Origin: Pseudomonas tumuqii
Lineage (GTDB): Bacteria; Pseudomonadota; Gammaproteobacteria; Pseudomonadales; Pseudomonadaceae
Length of the DNA stretch: 64,000 nucleotides
Assembly (NCBI RefSeq): GCF_013184545.1
Contig: NZ_JAAOJA010000003.1
Span: forward strand, 310,001-374,000
Direction: 5' to 3'
Part shown: positions 57,257 through 64,000 of the stretch, in pieces
How positions within the stretch are numbered: the stretch's first letter is position 1
Layout: each line of letters begins with the position of its first letter
The notes under the pieces: model-generated
The model's input: only the letters and a program-made list of their open reading frames with translations
Databases searched by the model: none
What the model was told of the DNA's origin: nothing
Position numbers and translations under genes: made by a program

Positions 57257-59181
57257 GGCGCCTCCCAGCTCAGGGCGAACAGCGATTCCCCGGGCAGGCT
57301 GAAATGCCATGCCCCTGCCGTGCAACGCACCGGCTCGCTACTGAGCCTAGCCGCTGCGCTGAAAAGCTGGAGCCTGGGCGGCTCCTGGTCACTGCAGTTC
57401 AGCGGTTCGCCGCGCAATTGCACCTGCTGCTGCCGCATCGTCTTGTTCACGCCGAACAAGCTCAGGCGAGAGCCGGAGCGCATGGCCAGGACGTCCACCT
57501 CGAAGGCATCGTTGTCCAGGCGCAACACCTGCTCCAGCCAATGTTGCTGTATGAAGACCATGGCCAGGCCCACCGGCTTGAGGTAGAAACGTCCATCCTC
57601 GGCCAGGCCGATCATGCCCTTGAGGTGATCCGGTTCATCCGTGGCCAGATACCAGTTGAGCAGCTCCAGCAGGCCGTCCTGGGCTGAGTTGATCGCCACC
57701 GAGGCCCACCAGAGCGCGGCGAACTGGGTTTCCTGCTCGTAGGGGCTGATGCCGTTGCCGCTGGAAATATTGGTCTGCCCCAGCAGCAGCGCCTTGCGCG
57801 GCCGGCCCTGGGCATCCAGGCCGACCAGCTGCGCAGCCTGGCGCACGTTGTCGCGGTACAGGCGGGTGGCGCGCAGGTCGCGCACCATCCATTCGTGCCA
57901 GGAGAGGGCGTCGACCCACTCGCCGTGCTCGGCCAGCAGGCGCCGCGACCAATCCAGGCCGCGGCGCGCCTTGGCATCTTCCCTGAAGGGGCCGTTGAGC
58001 AGGCGCGAGGAGGCCGGCATGGCGATGCGTACCCCGGCTTCCCGCGTCCCGGGGTGCTGGCGGATCTGGGTGGCTATCTGGGCGAAATAGCCGGCGAAAT
58101 TGGCGTAATCGGGGTAATTGAGGTTGGGCTCGTCGGCGAAGGCGATGTAGTGGGTGCCCACTCCGCCGAAGGCACGGATACCCTCGAGCAAGGCTTGCAG
58201 CCCGGCCAGGGTGGTGCTGTCGGCGCTGAGCACCGGGCGCCGACCGGTCCTCGACAGCAGGGTGGTGTCGGTACGGATGCCGTAGTGGTTCAGGTACAGC
58301 GGGCGGAAGGCCTGCTCGTGCCGGGGCCGGCGCGCCATGACATCGACGAAGCTGTAGTAGCTGGCGGCACGCGGCGCCAGCTGGGCGAGCAGCTCGGGCG
58401 CTTCGGGCGGACTGTAGGGCAGGGCCACGCCGAGCTTGGGCGTGGGCCCGAGCACCTGGGTATGCAACTCGAGATTGACCTGGCCGAACTCCTGGTTGGG
58501 GCTGAACAGGTGTTCGGGGTGCTGGGCGAACAAGTTGTCGCTGCCGTCGAGCCAGAAGGCGGCCTTGCCGTGGCCGTGCAGGCGCAGGCGCCAGAGCTGG
58601 TCCTCGGCGGCCACCGGCAGCTCCAGGCGGTCGCTTTGCGCGTAATGGGCGTGGCGCGACAGGGGCAGGCGCAGGTCGAGACCGTCGCTCAGGCGCTGGA
58701 CATCCAGGCCGCTGACCCCGCCGTAGTATTTGCCGGCCAGCACTGCGCGCTCGCCGGCCCGCACGCGGAAGTACAGCTGCATGCCGGCTGGCACTATGGC
58801 GCTGAAATGCAGCTTCACCGGCTCGAACAGGGCGGCGCTGCTGTCGGCGTGGCTGACCCGGTAGAGGCGGAAGCTGTAGCCCGGGATTTCCAGGCGGTAA
58901 CCACTGCCGTTCACCTGCAGCGGCCACTGCTGCCGGCCGCGCACTTCGCTGGCGGCGATGTCGCGCTGGGCCAGCAGGCGGCCGTCACCGGCCTGCAGAT
59001 AGAGGTGTTCTTCGTTGGCCTCGGCCTGCCAGGCCGGCTGCCAGGACACCTGTAGGTTGTCGGCCTGCTCGACGCGCAGGTGCAGCGCGCCGTCGCGGAT
59101 GCCTGGCCATTCCATTGCCCGCGCGGCCGGCAGCAGCGTGCCGGATAGCAGGCAAGCGATGAGCAGGTGGCTGGGCTTCAT
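57253..59181 (-). CDS. Secreted glycoside-hydrolase-like protein
   Basis: 642 residues from the ATG at 59181, which starts a signal peptide (cleaved after A-R-A, about 22) and overlaps the flippase stop; a longer frame upstream lies inside the flippase gene. The N-terminal part is a beta-sandwich (about 40-230), then a TIM-barrel-like region with Y-I-A-F-A-D-E-P-N-L-N-Y (possible acid/base Glu, as in GH39-like enzymes) and L-S-W-H-E-W-M-V-R-D. A PslG-like glycanase role in polysaccharide export or trimming is inferred from context. Exact family not recognised. Confidence 0.72.
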   Translation of the reverse strand: MKPSHLLIACLLSGTLLPAARAMEWPGIRDGALHLRVEQADNLQVSWQPAWQAEANEEHLYLQAGDGRLLAQRDIAASEVRGRQQWPLQVNGSGYRLEIPGYSFRLYRVSHADSSAALFEPVKLHFSAIVPAGMQLYFRVRAGERAVLAGKYYGGVSGLDVQRLSDGLDLRLPLSRHAHYAQSDRLELPVAAEDQLWRLRLHGHGKAAFWLDGSDNLFAQHPEHLFSPNQEFGQVNLELHTQVLGPTPKLGVALPYSPPEAPELLAQLAPRAASYYSFVDVMARRPRHEQAFRPLYLNHYGIRTDTTLLSRTGRRPVLSADSTTLAGLQALLEGIRAFGGVGTHYIAFADEPNLNYPDYANFAGYFAQIATQIRQHPGTREAGVRIAMPASSRLLNGPFREDAKARRGLDWSRRLLAEHGEWVDALSWHEWMVRDLRATRLYRDNVRQAAQLVGLDAQGRPRKALLLGQTNISSGNGISPYEQETQFAALWWASVAINSAQDGLLELLNWYLATDEPDHLKGMIGLAEDGRFYLKPVGLAMVFIQQHWLEQVLRLDNDAFEVDVLAMRSGSRLSLFGVNKTMRQQQVQLRGEPLNCSDQEPPRLQLFSAAARLSSEPVRCTAGAWHFSLPGESLFALSWEAP

Positions 59182-60479
59182 GCCGCTGGCCGCAGTTGCG
59201 CCTGCAGCATGCGCAGGTCGCTGGGGAAGACCAGCAGGGTCTGGCCGATGGCGACCCCGCTGAGCCGGCAGTAGAGCAGGAGCATCGCCAGACTGAGGGT
59301 GCTGTAGGCGATTGATGAGGCGATCGAGGCGCCGACTATGCCCCACCGCGGGATCAGCAGCAGGGCCAGCAACACATTGAGCGCCGCGGCGCCGCCGGTG
59401 AACAGCGAGAGGGTAGCGGGCCGCTGCTTGCCGAGCAGATCCAGGCGCAGGATGCCCGCGTAGCACAGACTGAAAATGCCGGGCAGCAGCGCCAGCAGGG
59501 CGGGATAGGCCGGTCGGTAGGCTGCGCCGAACAGCAGCACGATCAACCATTCGCCCAGCAGCGCCATGCTCAGGCAGGCGACGAGCATGGTGCTGCCGGT
59601 CAGACGCAGTGCCAGCGGCGTGAGCCGCCGGATGTTTTCGCCCTGTTGCAGCAGGCGCTTCATCAGTGGCGTGGTGACCGCCTCCGGGACGATGGACAGC
59701 AGTTCGGCGGCGGCGCTGGCCATGGCGTAGTAGCCCAGCGCCTGGTTATCCAGCATGGCGCCGATGAGCAGGTAGTCGGAGCGCAGCAACACCTGCTGGA
59801 ACAGCACTTCGAGGTGGCTTTTGCCGCTTAAGCTGAGCAGTTCGTGCTGACTGTGGCGATCCCAGCGCAGCCTGACCGGGTGGAATCGGCCGAGCAGACA
59901 GAGGCCGACGATCACCACCACCAGTAGCGCGCCCAGCCAACTGCCGATGGCTGCCAGCAGGGCGGCGTCCTGCCACATCCATAACAGGGCGAGGAACAGC
60001 AGCAGTGAACTCAGTGATTCGGTCAGGCGCAGGCTGTTGAACACGCCGACCTTGCCATCGGCGTTATGCAGGTTCAGCAGGGCGTTCTTCAGGACAAACA
60101 GTGGCACCGCGAGCAGCAGCAGCCAGGCGAACTGGCCGAGGCGCTGCGACAGGTCCAGATCGCTGCCCAGGCTGCGCAGAAGGCCCACGCCGATCAAGGT
60201 GGCCAGTCCGGCGAACAGGCAGCCATAGACCAGCACTTGGGTCAGCAGCACGCCCATCGAACGCTGCTGTGCCGCGTGGTAGCCGACGGCGGTGTTCAGC
60301 CCGCCGCTGGTGAAGGCGGCAATCAGTTCCGGCAGGGCGCTGAGCAGGGCGAACAGGCCGCGGTCGGCCGGGCCGAGGATGCGCGCCAGCAGCACGTTGC
60401 GCAGCAGGCGCAGGACGAGCATCGCCAGCTTGGTGCCGATGCTGAGGAGCAGATGGCGGATATAGTCATTGCGCTTCAT
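59178..60479 (-). CDS. Polysaccharide flippase (Wzx/MATE-like)
   Basis: 433 residues, about 12 membrane helices. It has the MOP-superfamily start L-A-R-I-L-G-P-A-D-R-G-L-F-A-L and N-T-A-V-G-Y-H-A-A in the first third, and L-L-R-S-D-Y-L-L-I-G in the middle. It would flip lipid-linked sugar repeat units across the inner membrane. The ATG at 60479 overlaps the deacetylase stop. The longer frame upstream is a shadow. Confidence 0.9.
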   Translation of the reverse strand: MKRNDYIRHLLLSIGTKLAMLVLRLLRNVLLARILGPADRGLFALLSALPELIAAFTSGGLNTAVGYHAAQQRSMGVLLTQVLVYGCLFAGLATLIGVGLLRSLGSDLDLSQRLGQFAWLLLLAVPLFVLKNALLNLHNADGKVGVFNSLRLTESLSSLLLFLALLWMWQDAALLAAIGSWLGALLVVVIVGLCLLGRFHPVRLRWDRHSQHELLSLSGKSHLEVLFQQVLLRSDYLLIGAMLDNQALGYYAMASAAAELLSIVPEAVTTPLMKRLLQQGENIRRLTPLALRLTGSTMLVACLSMALLGEWLIVLLFGAAYRPAYPALLALLPGIFSLCYAGILRLDLLGKQRPATLSLFTGGAAALNVLLALLLIPRWGIVGASIASSIAYSTLSLAMLLLYCRLSGVAIGQTLLVFPSDLRMLQAQLRPAA

Positions 60480-61546
60480 CCCTGCATCCCGTTGGTCTGC
60501 GCTGCCTGTGCCTGTGCCTGTGCCTGTGCCTGCGCGCCGTGGCAGCGGGCGCCTTGTAGGATGCGCCAGCCGAGCAGGGCGGGCTGGCGCGCGGTGTGAT
60601 GGCTGACACCGATGCGCGGCAGCGACAGCGAGGTCGCCTGCTGGTTGCGATGCAGACCGGTGCGGGTGCCCAGCGCCTGGCGGTAGCCCTGCCGCGTGAG
60701 CGCCGCGCAGACGCGCGCGTCGTGGTCGCCATTGGGGTAGCAGTAGACCGGCAGCGGCATCTTGCAGTGCGCGCCGATGGCCTCGCGCGAGCGCTGCAGT
60801 TCGCTTTCCAGGCTGCAGTCGTCGAGGCCGGTGAGGATCGCGTGGCTGGCGCCGTGCGGGCCGAAGCGTACCAGCCTCGAGGCTTCCATCTCCTGCACTT
60901 GCCGCCAGTCCAGACCGTGTGGCTCGACCGGGTCCGGGCAGCTGTCGGCGAGCGCTTGCAGGGCGGCCGCCGGCAGGCTTTTCAGCTGTTGCAGGAACTG
61001 GCTCAGGGCCTGGCTGCGCAGGTACTCGGGGCGCGCCGTGCAGAGTTCGCCCGGCAGGCTCAGGTGCCGCTGGTGGAGACGTTCGCCGAGCAGCTCGCGG
61101 GCCTCTTCGCCGAAGCTGCCCCAGAGGGTTTCGCCGATGGCTTCCCACCAGAAGCGCCGGTTGCTGCCGATGAAGTCGGTGGAGAGGAAGATACTCGCCG
61201 GCATCCCGTGTTTTTTCAGCAGCGGGAAGGCATGGATGGCGTTGTCGCGCCAGCCGTCATCGAAGGTCAGCGTCAGGCGCGGCCGCTCGCCTGCCTGGCT
61301 CGTTGGGTCGAGCAGTTCGCCGAGCGGCACGCAGTCGAAGTGGTGCTTGAGCCAGAGCAGGAGATTCTCGAAGGCTGGCTTGCCGATGCACAGTGGGGAG
61401 CGATGCGGCAGGGCCGCCGGCGGATCTTCGGCCAGCACCCGATGCAGCATCAGAATGGTCCCGGTCCCGCGCAACAGGCGAGACCCGGCGGGGGTGTTGA
61501 GGTAGAGCCAGCCAGTGCCGGCTTTGATCAGCTGCTTGAGCGGCAC
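60476..61546 (-). CDS. Polysaccharide deacetylase (NodB homology, CE4)
   Basis: 356 residues. NodB motif T-F-D-D-G-W (94-99) with the catalytic/metal Asp pair. The usual H-S/T-H motif is represented by H-G-A-S-H-A, and later C-Y-P-N-G-D-H is the arginine/Pro box region. No signal peptide, so cytoplasmic or membrane-associated. The C-terminus carries an A-Q dipeptide repeat encoded by a hexanucleotide microsatellite. Four-base overlap with the flippase gene and a 9-base gap to the glycosyltransferase place it in the polysaccharide operon. Confidence 0.88.
   Translation of the reverse strand: MPLKQLIKAGTGWLYLNTPAGSRLLRGTGTILMLHRVLAEDPPAALPHRSPLCIGKPAFENLLLWLKHHFDCVPLGELLDPTSQAGERPRLTLTFDDGWRDNAIHAFPLLKKHGMPASIFLSTDFIGSNRRFWWEAIGETLWGSFGEEARELLGERLHQRHLSLPGELCTARPEYLRSQALSQFLQQLKSLPAAALQALADSCPDPVEPHGLDWRQVQEMEASRLVRFGPHGASHAILTGLDDCSLESELQRSREAIGAHCKMPLPVYCYPNGDHDARVCAALTRQGYRQALGTRTGLHRNQQATSLSLPRIGVSHHTARQPALLGWRILQGARCHGAQAQAQAQAQAAQTNGMQG
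60506..60535. repeat. Hexanucleotide microsatellite in the deacetylase C-terminus
   Basis: Four perfect CTGTGC units (60506-60529) and one variant CTGCGC (60530-60535) on the plus strand. They encode alternating Ala-Gln on the minus strand. Changes in unit number would keep the reading frame and alter only tail length. Confidence 0.85.
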
Positions 61547-61555
61547 GATGCATCC

Positions 61556-62707
61556 TCATCGGTTCTGCTGCGGATTCCAGTGGTGGTAACGCTGCCCGCT
61601 GACGAAATGCCAGACGCCGGCGCTCATGGCGGCCAGGGTCACCAGCCCATAGGCCGCCAGACGGAACAGCTTCGGCAGGTGGCGCCGCTGGCCGAGCAGG
61701 CCGATCACTGCCAGCGCATAGCCGGCGAGCTGGGCGATCAGGCTGAGGCGGTAGAAGTCGCCCGCGTTCCACAGCCAGAAGTTGCTCAGCAGCAGCGGAA
61801 TCAGCAGCACCGGCACCAGTCGGCGGAGCAGCTTGTGGGTGATCAGGGCGAGGGCAAACACGCCATGCCGGCGCGGGTCGAGCAGCTCGCGGCGGTGGGC
61901 CAGGCTTTGCAGGCCCCGGGCGGTGATCCGGCGGCGGCGGCGGAATTGATTGTCTGCCGTCTCGACACCGTGGTCGGTGACCCGAGCGGCCTCGGCGAAG
62001 ACGATGCGTCGCCCGGCCACCGAGGCGCAGGTGGTCAGGAAGAAGTCGTCAGTGACATCCGTTGGCACCGTCTGGAACAAGCTCCGGCGCAGGGCCTGCA
62101 AGCCGCCGTCGGCCGAAGCCATGCAGCCGGTGCGGCTTTCCAGGCGGCGCAGCCAGGACTCGTAGTCGCGGTAGAGCTGGTCGCCGATGGCCAGCGCCTT
62201 GCCCGAGGAGAGGATGGCCACATTGCCGGCGGTGGCGCCGACGCACGGATCGGCGAAGGGCGCGACCAGTTGGGCCAGGGTGTCGTCGGTCCACAGGGTG
62301 TCGGCATCGCTGAACACCAGGATATCGCCATCGGCCACGGCCACCGCACTGTTCAGTGCGCTGGCCTTGCCGCCGCGCGGCAGGTCCAGCACCTGGACGT
62401 CGTCCTGTCCATGGGCCTGGGCGACCTGCCGGGCCAGCGCCACGGTGGCATCACTGGAGCCATCGCTGGCGATGATGATCTGCCGCCGCTCGCGTGGGTA
62501 GGCTTGGTCCAGCAGCGAGCGCAGCTTGGTTTCGATATGCCGTTCTTCGTTGTAGGCGGCGACGATCACGCTGACCCGCGGCAGCTGTTCTAGCGCGACG
62601 GGTTGCGCGTCACCTTGGAACAGGCCGTAGACGGCCAGCAGGGCGGGGTAGCCCAGGTAGGCAAAGAACGGCAGGAACAGGCACAGCCAGAAAATCGCTT
62701 CAGCCAC
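61556..62707 (-). CDS. Membrane-bound family 2 glycosyltransferase
   Basis: 383 residues: an N-terminal membrane helix, a GT-A domain with V-S-V-I-V-A-A-Y-N-E-E, the D-x-D-like D-A-D-T-L-W and the D-D-F-F-L acceptor motif, a basic R-R-R-R-R-I-T-A-R-G segment (resembling Q-x-x-R-W), then three or four C-terminal membrane helices. This is the layout of processive or membrane GT2 enzymes. It overlaps the next glycosyltransferase by 8 bases. Confidence 0.92.
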   Translation of the reverse strand: MAEAIFWLCLFLPFFAYLGYPALLAVYGLFQGDAQPVALEQLPRVSVIVAAYNEERHIETKLRSLLDQAYPRERRQIIIASDGSSDATVALARQVAQAHGQDDVQVLDLPRGGKASALNSAVAVADGDILVFSDADTLWTDDTLAQLVAPFADPCVGATAGNVAILSSGKALAIGDQLYRDYESWLRRLESRTGCMASADGGLQALRRSLFQTVPTDVTDDFFLTTCASVAGRRIVFAEAARVTDHGVETADNQFRRRRRITARGLQSLAHRRELLDPRRHGVFALALITHKLLRRLVPVLLIPLLLSNFWLWNAGDFYRLSLIAQLAGYALAVIGLLGQRRHLPKLFRLAAYGLVTLAAMSAGVWHFVSGQRYHHWNPQQNR

Positions 62708-63665
62708 GGGAAGGCCTCCGTGCGGTCAGATCCATCAGCCCCAGAAGCAGTGCGATACCGGCGACATGCATGCGCAGCCAGTGCAGCACCAAGAGATGCA
62801 ACGCCAGTAACGGGCGTTGCCTGTTGTAGCGATAGCGCAAAGTCATCATCAGTGCCGGCAACCAGCCCAGCGCGAACACGCCGGCGGCCACGGCCGGCTG
62901 ACCGAGCAGCAGGCAGAGCAGCGCCAGCGCGTCGATCGCCCAGTGCCCGGCCGCCAGCAGCGGGAAGCGCAGCATGCGCAGGCCGACGCTGCCCTTGCGC
63001 AGCAACTGCGCCTGGCTGCTCTGGCGCCAGAGCTCCTTGCCTAGCCATTCACCCCAGCTGCCTTCGAAGCCCCAGTTCAGCACCGTTGGCGTGGGCAGGC
63101 TGAGCAGGCGGGCGCCGGCGCCACCGAGGCGCAGGCTGAGATCCTTGTCCTCGCAGGTGCGCAGGCTTTCGTCGAAGCCGCCGACGCGCTCGAACCAGTG
63201 GCGCTCCAGGCACAGGTTGGCGGTCGGCAGCCAGTCCCGCAGCGCCGGGAGGTTACGCTCGGCGGCCACCCGCTGCAGCCAGGCACGGGCATACCAGGGA
63301 GCCTGCGGCGGTGGCCGGTGAACCAGGCCGAGGACGTCGGCACGATTCGTGGTGCGCACCTCGCGCCACATTTGCAGCCAATCCAAGGGTACCTCCATGT
63401 CGGCATCGAGGAAGGCCAGCCAGTCGCCGCTGGCCGCCGCCGCACCTCGGTTGCGCAGGGCGGCGATGCTCACTCCGGGGCAGTCGAGCACCCGCGCGCC
63501 GAGGCTGCTGGCGAGGGCCTGGCTGCCGTCAATGGAGCCGTTGTCCGGCACTATCAGTTCATACTCCAGCCCGCAGTGCTCGGCTGCGCGTTGTGCGGCG
63601 CTCAGGGTGCGGCTGAGGTGGCCGGCCTCGTTGAGGGTGGGGACTATGATGCTGACCCGGTTCAT
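62700..63665 (-). CDS. Family 2 glycosyltransferase
   Basis: 321 residues. GT-A fold with V-S-I-I-V-P-T-L-N-E, P-D-N-G-S-I-D-G-S, the D-x-D motif L-D-A-D-M-E-V-P and the E-D-K-D-L-S-L-R catalytic-base region. Two hydrophobic helices (about 240-300) anchor the C-terminus. It adds a sugar to the lipid-linked unit. It overlaps the O-antigen-ligase-like gene by four bases. Confidence 0.92.
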   Translation of the reverse strand: MNRVSIIVPTLNEAGHLSRTLSAAQRAAEHCGLEYELIVPDNGSIDGSQALASSLGARVLDCPGVSIAALRNRGAAAASGDWLAFLDADMEVPLDWLQMWREVRTTNRADVLGLVHRPPPQAPWYARAWLQRVAAERNLPALRDWLPTANLCLERHWFERVGGFDESLRTCEDKDLSLRLGGAGARLLSLPTPTVLNWGFEGSWGEWLGKELWRQSSQAQLLRKGSVGLRMLRFPLLAAGHWAIDALALLCLLLGQPAVAAGVFALGWLPALMMTLRYRYNRQRPLLALHLLVLHWLRMHVAGIALLLGLMDLTARRPSRG

Positions 63666-64000
63666 GGTCGCTCCCTACCAGCCACCGCGTCGCTGGCCTC
63701 AAGGCGCAGGTAGCTGGCCACGGCAAGCATCACCCACAGGTACTTGTGGCTCGGCACACTGAGGAAAGCCAGGAAGCAGGCCAGCGCTGCGAAGGACAGG
63801 CCCAGGTGGGTGGCCAGCGCTGCCCGTTGCTGATCGCCGCGGCTCAGCCATTGGCGGCGGGCGACCTGGAAGTTGCGCAGGCTGAGCAGCACCAGCCCGA
63901 TGAACAGCAGACCACCCGGCAGACCGACTTCGCTGAGCATGCTCAGGTAGGTGTTGTGCGCTTCGCGGTACAGCTCCTCCGGCAGCGGCCGGTTGGCGAA
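63662..64000 (-). CDS. O-antigen ligase/polymerase-like protein (C-terminal part, gene runs out of window)
   Basis: The last 112 residues of a polytopic membrane protein. The segment A-H-N-T-Y-L-S-M-L-S-E-V-G-L-P-G-G-L-L-F near the window edge is the conserved motif of the Wzy_C/O-antigen ligase family, and two further membrane helices follow. It would polymerise or ligate lipid-linked glycan on the periplasmic side. The start lies outside the window; the ATG at 63940 is internal. Confidence 0.88.
   Translation of the reverse strand, partial: FANRPLPEELYREAHNTYLSMLSEVGLPGGLLFIGLVLLSLRNFQVARRQWLSRGDQQRAALATHLGLSFAALACFLAFLSVPSHKYLWVMLAVASYLRLEASDAVAGRERP

Noticed and set aside
59182..59550. 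123-codon N-terminal extension of the glycosidase-like protein
   Set aside because: Lies wholly inside the flippase gene in another frame; the ATG at 59181 starts a clear signal peptide and is coupled to the flippase stop.

Overview
The window comes from a GC-rich gammaproteobacterium, almost certainly a Pseudomonas. The evidence is an Xcp-type type II secretion locus (xcpPQ divergent from xcpR-Z) followed by tRNA-Val and two tRNA-Asp genes, Pseudomonas-style REP elements, a two-domain polyphosphate:AMP phosphotransferase and many Pseudomonas housekeeping neighbours. No plasmid, phage or CRISPR signature was seen. The only mobile-type DNA is REP/MITE-like palindromes.

Layout. 1-1.1 kb: end of an unidentified gene, then a CsoR/FrmR-family repressor coupled to a periplasmic c-type haem (DUF3365) protein, with a palindromic operator. 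1.1-6.2 kb: mnmC, pap and a thiolase. 6.3-16.6 kb: complete type II secretion system (gspC-M). 16.7-17.1 kb: tRNAs. 17.1-24.9 kb: mixed housekeeping (DUF6316, EamA transporter, quinone-reductase-like flavoprotein, fumC, DUF2804, DUF2059, BolA, a MITE, trhO, DsbA-like). 24.9-26.6 kb: an ABC exporter.

26.8-44.8 kb is the most unusual part. A 2993-residue DUF4347/LEPR-type surface protein is co-directional with a TolC-family lipoprotein and a sulfotransferase. A divergent APS kinase could supply PAPS. Next to it is a three-gene operon of membrane-fusion proteins: a simple periplasmic HlyD-like adaptor, a GAF-HlyD fusion, and a PqqD-like/M50 peptidase/HlyD fusion. No ABC ATPase lies in either operon. 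I read the set as a candidate export-and-modification system, possibly sulfating, for a giant adhesin.

45-49.4 kb: tyrosine catabolism operon hppD-hmgA-fahA-maiA (4-hydroxyphenylpyruvate to fumarate plus acetoacetate), with a candidate PhhR/TyrR box upstream and REP-like palindromes in its last three gaps. 49.7-51.8 kb: a chemoreceptor behind a very good sigma-54 promoter. 51.9-53 kb: a membrane metal-dependent hydrolase. 53.2-64 kb: a surface polysaccharide locus containing a YdjC-type deacetylase, three FemAB/GNAT-like proteins (one frameshifted), a secreted glycosidase-like protein, a flippase, a polysaccharide deacetylase, two glycosyltransferases and the end of an O-antigen-ligase/polymerase-like protein.

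All functional calls come from reading motifs in the translated sequence. No database search was run.
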